From contig JANQDY010000010.1 of assembly GCA_028278625.1 (NCBI GenBank), positions 1-50,915 of the forward strand: a stretch of 50,915 nucleotides of DNA, read 5' to 3'. The notes under the pieces are model-generated. The model ran no database searches. It was not told the origin of the DNA and saw only the letters and a program-made list of their open reading frames with translations. Shown piece by piece: positions 32,881 through 41,340 of the stretch. A program made the translations under genes and the position numbers. Each line of letters starts with the position of its first letter. Position 1 is the stretch's first letter. The stretch comes from Thermodesulfobacteriota bacterium. Lineage in GTDB: Bacteria > Desulfobacterota > DSM-4660 > Desulfatiglandales > Desulfatiglandaceae.

Positions 32881-34420
32881 AATGGGTCTCCTCATTCTCA
32901 TCATTTGCAAGGGGTAATTCAAGAGATACGGTGGTGCCGGAGCCGGATTCGCTTCTGGCCCGAATTCTGCCACCCGTCCGCTCCATGATGGTATAACAGA
33001 TGGAAAGGCCCAAACCGGTTCCCTTGCCGGGTGCTTTGGTGGTAAAAAACGGATCAAAGATGCGTTTCAGATCCTCGGGACTCATTCCGCACCCAGTGTC
33101 TTTGAACCGCAAGATCAGGAATTCATTTTCATTTCGGCTTTCAAGGGTGAGAAGGGATGCCTGATCATCGCTCATGGCATCGGCCGCATTCATAATAATG
33201 TTTAAGAAAACTTGTTTGAGAAAATCTTTTGCCACCCTTACGGAAGATGCTTTTGCATTCAGCAGCCGTTCAATGCGTATCTTCTCAAACAACGGCTGCG
33301 GACCGACAACAGAGAGGACCTCTTCCAATATGTCATGGGCATCCGAATAGCCCTTTTCAATCAGAGACGGTCTCGAGAAATCGAGGAGATCTCTAATAGT
33401 CCGATGGATACGGGTGAGTTCCGAGGCCATCCGCCGCAGAAAATCTTCCTGTTCGGAAGCTGTCAGACCTCCCTGTTGCAACAGTTCAATATAACCCAGC
33501 ATAATTCCCAGGGGATTGCCGATTTCATGGGCCACACCGGTGGCCAAACGACCCACCGAAGCCCTTTTTTCGGATTCTACCATTTCATCCTGCGCACGTT
33601 TGATCTCCTGATTTGCGGCCTCCAAAGATGAAATATTCTCTCTTAGCTTCCGTTCATTGGCATCGAGGTTCCGCAACATGCGATTGAGGGATTGTGACAG
33701 CTGACCGATTTCATTGTTGGGGATATCCCCCTTTTTCAAAACCGGAATATCACCGTCGTACTTTTCGGTCATGGCCACGAGCCGTTTGATGGGGCGTACC
33801 ACTGTTTTGGACAGCAGGTAAATACCGAAGAGAACGAGTATGAGGGCATTCATGGCAATATAGGCCAGAATAACCGGTTCGGAGTCTCTACCCTTTTTAT
33901 AGAGGGTTTCCAATTCAGACAGAATCGAAACCGATCCTCGAAAAGCACTTCCATGCCGTAACGGCGATGTCAGAACAACGTTTTTGGGCGCTGGCCAGAA
34001 AAGTCCCCAGGTTTTCCCACTAAAATCAACACGTAGAGAGCTGGAAGGATGTGGTTGTGTATCCTTCTGCAGAGCATCCTTGATGTGCCAATCACCATGA
34101 GAGAAGACGATAGATCCGCGGTTGTTTTTGATGATGAGTCCGGTAAATGCGCTTCCCTGAAGCAAGGAGAGCAGTCTCTTTTGGATGGCTTGACTGAACT
34201 CACTCCTTTGATCCAATACTATTTCATGCTGTTGATCAGATACGATCATACGGACGGCCTTTAGCAGCAGACGCCCGCTTTCCAAGCGGGTTTCGATCAG
34301 ATCCCTTTCCGTCAGTTTGGCGGTGACCACATGTGTGAGCAGCATGGCGGATAGAATTAAGAATGCCAAGCTGGTCATGATAACCGTTCTCAAACGGCTG
34401 AACCCAAAAGGTATCCCCAT
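32852..34420 (-). CDS. Sensor histidine kinase (HAMP-HisKA-HATPase)
   Basis: 522 aa. A membrane helix (about 12-33), an extracytoplasmic segment of roughly 150 residues and a second helix (about 186-206) are followed by HAMP ([14 protein letters not shown]). A coiled coil, the HisKA domain with phospho-His in [10 protein letters not shown] and a HATPase domain ([31 protein letters not shown]) complete it. It phosphorylates the overlapping NtrC-type regulator. The sensor region has no family I recognise. It lies 21 bases after pilD on the same strand, so PilS-like sensing is possible; classic PilS has six membrane helices, this one two. Confidence 0.9.
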   Translation of the reverse strand: MGIPFGFSRLRTVIMTSLAFLILSAMLLTHVVTAKLTERDLIETRLESGRLLLKAVRMIVSDQQHEIVLDQRSEFSQAIQKRLLSLLQGSAFTGLIIKNNRGSIVFSHGDWHIKDALQKDTQPHPSSSLRVDFSGKTWGLFWPAPKNVVLTSPLRHGSAFRGSVSILSELETLYKKGRDSEPVILAYIAMNALILVLFGIYLLSKTVVRPIKRLVAMTEKYDGDIPVLKKGDIPNNEIGQLSQSLNRMLRNLDANERKLRENISSLEAANQEIKRAQDEMVESEKRASVGRLATGVAHEIGNPLGIMLGYIELLQQGGLTASEQEDFLRRMASELTRIHRTIRDLLDFSRPSLIEKGYSDAHDILEEVLSVVGPQPLFEKIRIERLLNAKASSVRVAKDFLKQVFLNIIMNAADAMSDDQASLLTLESRNENEFLILRFKDTGCGMSPEDLKRIFDPFFTTKAPGKGTGLGLSICYTIMERTGGRIRARSESGSGTTVSLELPLANDENEETHCAEKTRPDC

Positions 34421-34441
34421 CTTTTGAAACGACTCCCTGCA

Positions 34442-35218
34442 TCAGGAAAAAAGGCCAAAATACCAGAGTGATATCTGGCGACCGAAAAAGAGATATGACA
34501 GCGCTCCCATTGACAGAAAGGGACCGAACGGGATCTGGGTGCGCGCCCCCTTCCCCCCTGAAAGGATAAAGACAGAACCGATGACGGCACCGGAAAGAGA
34601 AGCCATGAGCACAATGAGCGGCAAAGAAGCCCACCCCATCCAAGCCCCGATCATCGCCAAAAGCTTAATGTCACCGCCACCAAGACCTTCCCTTCCCGTA
34701 ATCCTTTCATAGATCGTGGCCACAAGGTAGAGCGATCCTCCCCCTGCCACCAAACCGATGAGAGAATCGTACCAGGTAATCCCCCCAGGCAGAAAAGCGA
34801 TTAGCCAGCCCAGGGCAATGCCCGGTAAGGTCAGGATGTCGGGGAGGATTTTGTGATCAAGATCGATAAAGCTGAGCACGACCAGGGTTCCGGCGAAAAG
34901 CACAAATGTGATATAGTGCAGATGAAAACCGAATTTCAAAAAGAGCGCCAGACTGAGGCACGCCATGATCGCCTCCACCAAGGGATAGCGCGGGGAGATG
35001 AACCTATGGCATTTTCTGCAGCGGCCAAGAAGCAAAACGTAGCTGATCAAAGGAATGTTGTCAAAAAATCGGATACCAGCCCCGCAATGGGGGCACGAAG
35101 AGCCGGGATGAACAATTGACTTGCCGACCGGAATACGATAAATACACACATTCGCGAAACTGCCAAGACATAGGCCCAACAACACAGAAAAAAGGCCGAA
35201 AACGAAATCCATATTCAT
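34442..35218 (-). CDS. pilD: Type IV prepilin peptidase / N-methyltransferase
   Basis: 258 aa polytopic inner-membrane protein. It cleaves the leader of type IV pilins and type II secretion pseudopilins and methylates the new N-terminus. The N-terminal LGSFANVCIYRIP and two CxxC pairs (SCPHCG, CRKCH) mark the methylase region. The two catalytic aspartates lie in SFIDLDHKILPD and GGGDIKLL. It is 34 bases from the divergent YciO-like gene and upstream of a kinase/regulator pair. Pili or a type II secretion system must be encoded elsewhere. Confidence 0.93.
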   Translation of the reverse strand: MNMDFVFGLFSVLLGLCLGSFANVCIYRIPVGKSIVHPGSSCPHCGAGIRFFDNIPLISYVLLLGRCRKCHRFISPRYPLVEAIMACLSLALFLKFGFHLHYITFVLFAGTLVVLSFIDLDHKILPDILTLPGIALGWLIAFLPGGITWYDSLIGLVAGGGSLYLVATIYERITGREGLGGGDIKLLAMIGAWMGWASLPLIVLMASLSGAVIGSVFILSGGKGARTQIPFGPFLSMGALSYLFFGRQISLWYFGLFS

Positions 35219-35252
35219 ACGTTAGCCCCGAGCCCCCAGAGAGGCGAGAAAA

Positions 35253-35882
35253 ATGTCTTCCCAAAAAAGCCTTGGATCCAAAAAGAAGGTGCTGCTTCTT
35301 TCCATTCATTCGGATAATCCGCAACACCGCCACATCAACCGCGTCAGCCAAATCCTGGACCAGGGGGGCGTGATTGCCTATCCAACGGATACATTCTACG
35401 GAATCGGCTGTGACCTTTTCAATAAGAAAGGGATACGGCAAATCTACCGCTTAAAAAACAGACCGCTAAAACAACCCTTTTCTTTCGTATGTGACAGCCT
35501 CAACGAAATCAGTCGATATGCGCTGGTCTCCAACTATGCCTACAAAACCATGAAACGGCTTCTGCCGGGCCCTTATACATTCATTCTTGAGGGGACCCGA
35601 CTCGTCCCCAAAATCATGCTGACCAAAAGGAAAGCAGTGGGTATTCGCGTTCCCGACAACAACATCACCCTTGCCATCGTGCGTTCATTGGGTCGACCCA
35701 TCATCAGTACCAGTGCCGGCTTTAATGACCCACATGAAATTAAGGCCGCGTACGGCGCCAACCTGGACGTTATCATCGACGGCGGTCTGCTCTATCCCAA
35801 TCCTTCAAGTGTTGTGAGCTTAATCGATGACCGGCCGGAAATCATTCGGGAAGGCAAAGGGGATGTGAGTATTTTCCGCTAG
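35253..35882 (+). CDS. YciO-like YrdC-domain protein
   Basis: 209 aa, second YrdC-fold protein of the window. It has QILDQGGVIAYPTDTFYGIGC, RLKNRPLKQPF and LLPGPYTFIL. Where TsaC has S-x-N this protein reads STSAGFNDP, as in YciO. YciO proteins show weak or no threonylcarbamoyl-AMP synthesis in published work, so the role is uncertain. The start is 34 bases from divergent pilD. The last 41 bases overlap the end of the convergent sppA gene, so both C-termini are encoded by the same DNA. Confidence 0.85.
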   Translation: MSSQKSLGSKKKVLLLSIHSDNPQHRHINRVSQILDQGGVIAYPTDTFYGIGCDLFNKKGIRQIYRLKNRPLKQPFSFVCDSLNEISRYALVSNYAYKTMKRLLPGPYTFILEGTRLVPKIMLTKRKAVGIRVPDNNITLAIVRSLGRPIISTSAGFNDPHEIKAAYGANLDVIIDGGLLYPNPSSVVSLIDDRPEIIREGKGDVSIFR

Positions 35883-36780
35883 AAGGTTCGACAGTTCCGT
35901 TCCATTGGTACGCCACACCACTTCCTATTTCGCCAAGGGCGTCCGCAACATGTTTCGCACTCGATTTCAAAAAAAGCTGCCACAATTCAGAGGTGCTCTT
36001 TTTGGGATAAACCAGCTCCACATCTCCTACGATACCGGCGGTCTTTTTCGTAATTTCAACGGCATCCTGGAAGTTTCCCATGAAATCAACGAGCCCCAGC
36101 TCTTTGGCCTGGGCCCCGGAAAAGATCCGTCCGTCCGCAACTTCACGAACTTGACGCACGGAAAGGCGGCGGCCGGCAGCCACCGCTCTGACAAACTGCT
36201 CCTGTAAATCCTTTATCAGTGCCTCGATGATTTCCCGGTCCCGTTTTGTCAGCTTTCGGTCGGGGGAACCCATATCTTTGAACTCGCCGCTTTTGACGAT
36301 CTCAAAATCGATGCCGATCTTGTTCAGCAATTCCTCGAGACGCACGAATTTTATAAACACACCGATGCTGCCGGTGATGGTGCCGGGATTGGACACGATT
36401 TTGGTGGCAGGCGCCGCTACGTAGTATCCGCCTGAGGCGGCCACCGATCCCATGGATGCAACCACCGGCTTCTTCGGCGTGATTTTTTGAACTTCCCGAT
36501 AAATCTCCTGGGTTGCCCCCACACCACCACCGGGGGAGTTGATTCTCAGAATGATGGCTTTGATATTATGGTCTTTGGCAAATGTTGCCAATTGCGAAGA
36601 TACTTTCTTACCTGAAGAAATGGTTCCGCTGATTGAGACAACCCCGATCTTTTCCTTAAAAAGAAGCGCTGTGGATGGACCAAAGAAATGAAGGGCCAAA
36701 AGGAGGGTACCGCCCAGCACACCTGCCACGACCAGAAGAATGCATAAAACAATCAGTAGTGGGCGGCCTTTTTTTGCCAT
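35842..36780 (-). CDS. sppA: Signal peptide peptidase SppA (S49 family)
   Basis: 312 aa, the short form of about half the E. coli length. It has an N-terminal membrane anchor (about residues 7-32), then the S49 serine-lysine protease domain: NSPGGGVGATQEIYREV, nucleophile Ser in ASMGSVAASGGYY, PGTITGSIGV, and the catalytic Lys region SGEFKDMGSPDRK. It degrades leftover signal peptides in the membrane. It follows rpsA by 28 bases, so it is probably part of a cmk-rpsA-sppA operon. Its 3' end overlaps the YciO-like gene for 41 bases. Confidence 0.93.
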   Translation of the reverse strand: MAKKGRPLLIVLCILLVVAGVLGGTLLLALHFFGPSTALLFKEKIGVVSISGTISSGKKVSSQLATFAKDHNIKAIILRINSPGGGVGATQEIYREVQKITPKKPVVASMGSVAASGGYYVAAPATKIVSNPGTITGSIGVFIKFVRLEELLNKIGIDFEIVKSGEFKDMGSPDRKLTKRDREIIEALIKDLQEQFVRAVAAGRRLSVRQVREVADGRIFSGAQAKELGLVDFMGNFQDAVEITKKTAGIVGDVELVYPKKSTSELWQLFLKSSAKHVADALGEIGSGVAYQWNGTVEPSSGKYSHPLCLPE

Positions 36781-36808
36781 GACTGCAGGAGGCTTCTGAC
36801 CTCCGGAT

Positions 36809-38692
36809 TCAACCTTCCTCGGAAGATGTTTTCACGCTGCCGCTATTGTTCTCTTCTTTTTCAGCGTTACTGTTTTCTCCGGTATCAAGATCCTTGGGTA
36901 TGGACTGACGGCCCAGATTCATCATTTCCTCCCGCAATAGGTCCCCCAAATTGGATGTTGCTTCCTTTTGGTTATTGACGTAACTCTTGAAGATCTCCTT
37001 CTCACTGGTCTGTTCCAGTTTGCGAATGGAAAGGCCGATCTTTTTTTCACGCCGGGAAACATTGATAACCTTTGTTTGAATGACATCATCCATTTGAAAT
37101 CGGGAAAGGGGGTTTCCACGCTTATCGCCCGAAATTTCGGAAACATGCACCAGACCTTCAATTCCCTCTTCCAATTCAATAAAGAGCCCGAAATCGGTGA
37201 TATTGGTGACGGTTCCCGTAACCCGTGTGCCGGGCTTGTACTTAATGGGAATCTCGTCCCACGGATCGGGCGCCAGCTGTTTGATGCCCAAAGAAAAGCG
37301 TTCATTCTCCTTATCAATGTTGAGAACCACGGCACGCACTTCCTGCCCTTTTTTGTAGAGTTCCGAAGGATGTTTGATCCGCTTGGTCCAACTCATGTCA
37401 GAGATATGAACCAGCCCGTCTATCCCCTCATCAATGCCGATAAAAGTCCCAAAATCCGTAATGTTCTTGATTTTTCCCTCGATGGTGGTTCCCACCGGAT
37501 ATTTTTCCTCGATGATATCCCAGGGGTTGGGTTTTACCTGTTTCATGCCCAGAGAAATCCGTTTGCGCGAAACATCCATATTGAGGACGATGGCATCCAC
37601 GGTATCGCCCACATTCAGGATTTGGGATGGATGCCGAATTTTTCGGGTCCAGGACATTTCTGACACGTGAATGAGCCCTTCAACCCCCTGTTCGACCTCC
37701 ACAAAGGCACCATAATCCGTAAGGCTCACCACACGCCCTGTTATCTTTTCGCCCACGGGATAGTTCTCCGCCACCTGGGACCATGGATCTGGCGTTAATT
37801 GCTTAATACCAAGGGATACCCGTTCTTTTTCCCGATCAAAATTCAATACCTTTACTTCAATCTCATCACCGACCTGATGCATTTCAGAAGGGTGGCCCAC
37901 CCGGCCCCAGGACATATCGGTGATGTGAACAAGACCGTCGATCCCTCCCAAATCAATGAAGAGTCCATAATCGGTGATGTTCTTTACCACGCCTTTCAAG
38001 ACAACGCCTTCGTCGATGATTTTGAGGGTTTGCTCTTTTTGGGTCGCTCGTTCGGCCTCAAGGATGGCGCGTCGGGAAAGGACAATATTTCCCCGTCGTT
38101 TATTGTATTTGACAATCTTGAATTCATGTTCGGTATCCACCAGGCTGTCCATGTCCCGAACGGGCCTTAAATCAACCTGGCTCCCGGGAAGAAAAGCCTG
38201 GAGTCCGATATCAACGGACAACCCGCCCTTGACCCTGGAAACGATCTTCCCTTTTACGGTGCCGTTTGTCTCGTATATTTCTTTGATTTGGTCCCAGATT
38301 TTTATTTTAGCAGCTTTTTCTTTGGAAAGGCGAATGACGCCTTCATCGTCCTCGCGACGCTCCAAAAGGACCTCGACTTTATCGCCAACCCTGGCGGAAA
38401 CGTGACCTCTTTCATCCGTGAATTCCTGAATGGGGATCTGACCTTCCGATTTGTATCCGATATCAACGAGAACATACTCTTTGTCCACCTGAACGATCTC
38501 TCCGGGGACCACCTCTCCTTCCTGAATGCTCTTGAGACTCTCTTCATACAACTTCATGAAGTTGTCGACATCCATGTCCTCGGCCGTACCATCCTCCAGT
38601 GTCATCATGTCTTGGGCATCATCTTGGGTTGCCAATTCATTCTGTGAAGTCACTGTTTCGTCTTGAGTTAAGAAGTCACTTGTCTTTTCCAT
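36809..38692 (-). CDS. rpsA: 30S ribosomal protein S1
   Basis: 627 aa, somewhat longer than the 557 aa of E. coli. After an acidic N-terminus of about 55 residues there are six S1 (OB-fold) repeats. The last four show near-identical GLVHIS/GLIHVSEMSW segments (DGLVHITDMSWGR, EGLIHVSEMSWTR, DGLVHISDMSWTK, EGLVHVSEISGDK). A charged tail rich in Glu, Asn and Ser ends the protein. It helps ribosomes load mRNA. The ribosome site is weak: a G-run about 13 bases upstream. It follows cmk by 87 bases, the cmk-rpsA order common in proteobacteria. Confidence 0.95.
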   Translation of the reverse strand: MEKTSDFLTQDETVTSQNELATQDDAQDMMTLEDGTAEDMDVDNFMKLYEESLKSIQEGEVVPGEIVQVDKEYVLVDIGYKSEGQIPIQEFTDERGHVSARVGDKVEVLLERREDDEGVIRLSKEKAAKIKIWDQIKEIYETNGTVKGKIVSRVKGGLSVDIGLQAFLPGSQVDLRPVRDMDSLVDTEHEFKIVKYNKRRGNIVLSRRAILEAERATQKEQTLKIIDEGVVLKGVVKNITDYGLFIDLGGIDGLVHITDMSWGRVGHPSEMHQVGDEIEVKVLNFDREKERVSLGIKQLTPDPWSQVAENYPVGEKITGRVVSLTDYGAFVEVEQGVEGLIHVSEMSWTRKIRHPSQILNVGDTVDAIVLNMDVSRKRISLGMKQVKPNPWDIIEEKYPVGTTIEGKIKNITDFGTFIGIDEGIDGLVHISDMSWTKRIKHPSELYKKGQEVRAVVLNIDKENERFSLGIKQLAPDPWDEIPIKYKPGTRVTGTVTNITDFGLFIELEEGIEGLVHVSEISGDKRGNPLSRFQMDDVIQTKVINVSRREKKIGLSIRKLEQTSEKEIFKSYVNNQKEATSNLGDLLREEMMNLGRQSIPKDLDTGENSNAEKEENNSGSVKTSSEEG

Positions 38693-38779
38693 TAAGCTGA
38701 TAACCCCCCTTTATCTGCTTACCTTAAAAGAATAGTCTGTTTAACTATCAAACCTAAATGAGGATTTCAACTTATTTCC

Positions 38780-39454
38780 TCAAATAGCGCCTATATAGGC
38801 CATCAAACGCTCCAAAACGGATTCGATCTCCATGTTCGTGGTATCCAAGATGTAAGCATCATCTGCTGCCTTTAATGGGGCCAGTTTGCGGTTTTCATCC
38901 TGATGATCCCTTTTTCTGAGACTCTCCATCACCTCAGATCGACGGACGCTCTTTCCACGATCCATGAGTTCCTGATGTCGTCTTCTGGCCCTTTCTTCGA
39001 GGCTGGCAGTCAGGAGGATTTTGCGCCTCGCGTCAGGGAAAACCACCGTGCCCATATCCCTTCCCTCAGCCACCAACCCTTTGCCGGCTTTCCGCGATAT
39101 ATTTCTTTGAAGGTGCTTCATGGCATCCCGAACCACTTGCACTTTGGAAACGCTGGATGAAAGCATATCCATATCCGGACTGCGGATCTCTTGGGAAATA
39201 TCCTCGCCCCCCATCAGGAGCCGTGGAGGATCATGGTCCGCCAAAAATCGCAGGTCCAGATTTTCGCACAGCGCGTTCAGCGCCTGAGCGTTGTTAAAGG
39301 AAACACCTCTCCTTTTTGCAGCCAGGGCAATGGCTCGGTACATGGCACCGGTATCCAGATAGGCGTAACCGATTCTATCCGCAAGTCTTCGGCTGACGGT
39401 GCTTTTTCCGGAGCCTGCGGGGCCGTCAATTGTGATAACGTCAACCTTGTCCAT
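38780..39454 (-). CDS. cmk: Cytidylate kinase
   Basis: 224 aa from ATG at 39454, the start giving normal length; the frame is open to 39532 without likeness. It phosphorylates CMP and dCMP. P-loop GPAGSGKST is near residue 10, followed by YLDTGAMYRA and the AEGRDMGTVVFPDA motif that binds the CMP phosphate. The C-terminus DDAYILDTTNMEIESVLE is typical. It is upstream of rpsA and divergent from the HU/IHF gene. Confidence 0.94.
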   Translation of the reverse strand: MDKVDVITIDGPAGSGKSTVSRRLADRIGYAYLDTGAMYRAIALAAKRRGVSFNNAQALNALCENLDLRFLADHDPPRLLMGGEDISQEIRSPDMDMLSSSVSKVQVVRDAMKHLQRNISRKAGKGLVAEGRDMGTVVFPDARRKILLTASLEERARRRHQELMDRGKSVRRSEVMESLRKRDHQDENRKLAPLKAADDAYILDTTNMEIESVLERLMAYIGAI

Positions 39455-39892
39455 TCGGTTCACCCCATTTGTGAACATACCCTCCGCAAAGAGAACCCCA
39501 AAAAGGCGTCCGAGCGCCACAATATTTGCCAAAGGGATGTTTCCAATGAAAAAACAGAGTTGATTTATAAGCTGCTTTTGCTATATGATTCATTCTTAAA
39601 TTCTCGGGGTTTATATCTCAACATAGAAAAAAAGTAAACGACAAGCAGCGTGTTCAAGCGTTCCCGTGCTTGGGAAAGTCAGGATCAGCAATACTTTTGG
39701 TCGCTTTTTCCTTGACTTAGAGACACTGATCCTCTATTTTCCCATTCGATTACGGCTGAGAGTTTTGGTTTTTCAGCCCATGGACATCATAGGCTTGCAC
39801 GATGAACCAAAAGCTGCACGTGATGATGATCAAACTTGTTTTTTAGGATTAATGGCTAGAAAGGGTTGAGCACACGTAACCGGGGAGGAAAG
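39455..39892. other. Long intergenic region between cmk and the HU/IHF gene
   Basis: 438 bases between divergent genes, AT-rich near 39530-39630. A sigma-70-like promoter reading right is noted separately at 39712-39740. Short frames here have no likeness to known proteins. It must hold the cmk-rpsA promoter on the minus strand, but I cannot place it with confidence. Confidence 0.4.
39712..39740 (+). promoter_or_regulatory. Predicted sigma-70 promoter for the HU/IHF gene
   Basis: TTGACT (39712-39717), a 17-base spacer and TATTTT (39735-39740). The -35 box differs from consensus at one position and the -10 at two. It would leave a leader of about 145 bases before the ATG at 39893, in which I see no clear structure. 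Confidence 0.4.
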
Positions 39893-40171
39893 ATGAACAA
39901 ATCAGAATTGATTGAGACTTTAGCCAAAGAAAAGGATCTGCCCCTGCGGAAGGCTGAAGAAGTCGTCAACACAGTCTTTGGAGAGATGGAAAAGGCACTT
40001 ATCAATGAAGAGCGGGTCGAAATTCGTGGCTTGGGCAGCTTCAAAGTAAAGCACTATGACGGTTACAAGGGCCGAAACCCCAAAACAGGCGAAATTATCA
40101 ATGTCGGCCAGAAAAAACTTCCATTCTTCAAGGTCGGAAAGGAACTGAAAGAGAGAGTCGATATCATATAA
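39893..40171 (+). CDS. HU/IHF family DNA-binding protein
   Basis: 92 aa from ATG at 39893 with a strong GGGGAGG site. This dimeric nucleoid protein bends DNA. The helical N-terminus (NKSELIETLAKEKDLPLRKAE), the RGLGSFKV segment and the DNA-binding arm GRNPKTGE are present. RGLGSF and the FKVGKELKERV ending are closer to IHF-beta than to HU. Near cmk-rpsA, E. coli has ihfB in the same neighbourhood, here on the opposite strand. It could supply the bending needed at sigma-54 promoters such as that at 5237-5253 (inference). Its stop codon overlaps a promoter for the SRP RNA. Confidence 0.92.
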   Translation: MNKSELIETLAKEKDLPLRKAEEVVNTVFGEMEKALINEERVEIRGLGSFKVKHYDGYKGRNPKTGEIINVGQKKLPFFKVGKELKERVDII

Positions 40172-40172
40172 T
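40145..40172 (+). promoter_or_regulatory. Predicted promoter of the SRP RNA, overlapping the HU/IHF stop codon
   Basis: TATAAT (40167-40172) is an exact -10 consensus and contains the TAA stop of the HU/IHF gene. CTGAAA (40145-40150), 16 bases upstream, is a four-of-six match to the -35 box. The expected start near 40179 is about 12 bases before the 5' end inferred for the SRP RNA. Confidence 0.55.
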
Positions 40173-40190
40173 TAAGGACTGCCAGTTAAG

Positions 40191-40467
40191 GCCTTGGCCG
40201 CGCTAGATGGGGAGTTAGCGGTGCCCCTTCACCCGAAATCCGCTCATGCGGGGTTGAAAGTCCTTCTGGAGATTCCTGATTCGAGATGCGTTTTCAATAC
40301 CTTGGGGTTGATATGGACCTCACGTAACAGGCACTTATGAACCCCGTCAGGTCCGGAAGGAAGCAGCGGTAAGTAAGAAAGTCTGTGTCGTCGAGTGAAT
40401 CTATATGATTTCCCCGGGTGGCGGGACCATTTCTTTCAGGTTTCAAAAAAGGATGCGCGGCCAAGGA
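40191..40467 (+). ncRNA. ffs: Signal recognition particle RNA, large bacterial type with Alu-like domain
   Basis: The SRP core GTCAGGTCCGGAAGGAAGCA lies at 40346-40365, within helix 8. Flanking strands pair, for example CTTA with TAAG and ACAG with CTGT. The 5' part (40200-40265) matches the Alu domain of Bacillus scRNA: GCTAGATGGGGAGTTAGCGG, GTGCCCC and a CCCG/CGGG hairpin at 40232-40252. The ends close with a perfect 12-bp helix, CCTTGGCCGCGC (40192-40203) with GCGCGGCCAAGG (40455-40466). The RNA is therefore about 277 nt, not the 4.5S form of about 110 nt. With Ffh it targets membrane and secreted proteins. pgeF starts 20 bases downstream and no T-rich terminator is visible, so 3' processing is likely (inference). 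Confidence 0.88.
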
Positions 40468-40486
40468 CATTACCGCTGAAACGCTC

Positions 40487-41242
40487 ATGCCGGATCCCCG
40501 GAACGCCCCCTACCTTCAATATACCAACCTCTTGCGGTACCCGCAGTTAAGGCACGCCACTTTCACCCGGCGCGGTGGTACGAGCCATCCACCCTACGAC
40601 ACCCTCAATATCAGCAGAGCCGTGGGTGACTCCGATGAGAATGTGGCTCAAAACATGATGATTATCAAGCACACCATGGATGCCCCGCGGATTCTTTCCA
40701 CTGAGCAGACCCATGGAACCGAGATTCTCGTTGCCGACGCGAACACCACTGAATTTTCGACCGGCTCACAACAGGCTGACGCCATGATAACCAATGTCCC
40801 CGGCACGGGCCTGATCATCAAGCAGGCCGATTGCCAGGCGGTAATCCTATTTGACCCGGTGAAAAACGTTATTGCCAATGTTCATTGCGGTTGGAAAGGG
40901 AATGTAAAGAACATATTGGGCCTGGTTGTCGGTGAAATGACGCGTCATTTTCATTGCAACCCTCAAAATTTTGTTGCCGCCGTCGGACCCTCTCTGGGTC
41001 CCTGTTGCGCCGAATTCGTGACGCACAAATCCATTTTCCCTGCGGATTTCATCAAATTCAGGGTTTCGGAAAACCATTTCGATCTGTGGCGTCTGAGCGC
41101 CCATCAGCTGGCCGTGGCCGGTGTTGATCCGAAAAACATCACAATTTCAAAGATCTGTACCAGATGTAACACTGACCGTTTTTTTTCCTATCGGGGAGAG
41201 AGATTGACCGGACGCTTCGGAACCCTTGTGATGCTTGAATAA
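40487..41242 (+). CDS. pgeF: Peptidoglycan editing factor PgeF (YfiH/DUF152, laccase-like fold)
   Basis: 251 aa from ATG at 40487. The frame is open to a GTG at 40418, but that lies inside the SRP RNA. The family pattern is complete: LRHATFTRRGG, EQTHGTEI, metal-site IKQADCQAVILFDP and VHCGWKGNVKNIL, and GPSLGPCCAEF. The usual HAGWRG reads HCGWKG. PgeF removes wrongly incorporated serine from peptidoglycan precursors in E. coli; older annotations call it polyphenol oxidase. No clear ribosome site precedes the chosen ATG. pyrG follows after 98 bases. Confidence 0.88.
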   Translation: MPDPRNAPYLQYTNLLRYPQLRHATFTRRGGTSHPPYDTLNISRAVGDSDENVAQNMMIIKHTMDAPRILSTEQTHGTEILVADANTTEFSTGSQQADAMITNVPGTGLIIKQADCQAVILFDPVKNVIANVHCGWKGNVKNILGLVVGEMTRHFHCNPQNFVAAVGPSLGPCCAEFVTHKSIFPADFIKFRVSENHFDLWRLSAHQLAVAGVDPKNITISKICTRCNTDRFFSYRGERLTGRFGTLVMLE

Positions 41243-41340
41243 TCAACTGGCTTTTGCGGCTTGAATGGCCTAGAACTTGAAATACCCAATAGGAAATGTT
41301 CAACCACCGAGGCCAAACAGAAGAAAGGAATGCATCAAAA

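Noticed and set aside
40300..40416. Calling the SRP RNA as the short 4.5S form only
   Set aside because: The Alu-like sequence upstream and the perfect 12-bp end helix support the longer RNA.
40418..40486. An upstream GTG start for pgeF
   Set aside because: It lies inside the 3' strand of the SRP RNA, and the extra residues are not conserved in the family as far as I can judge.
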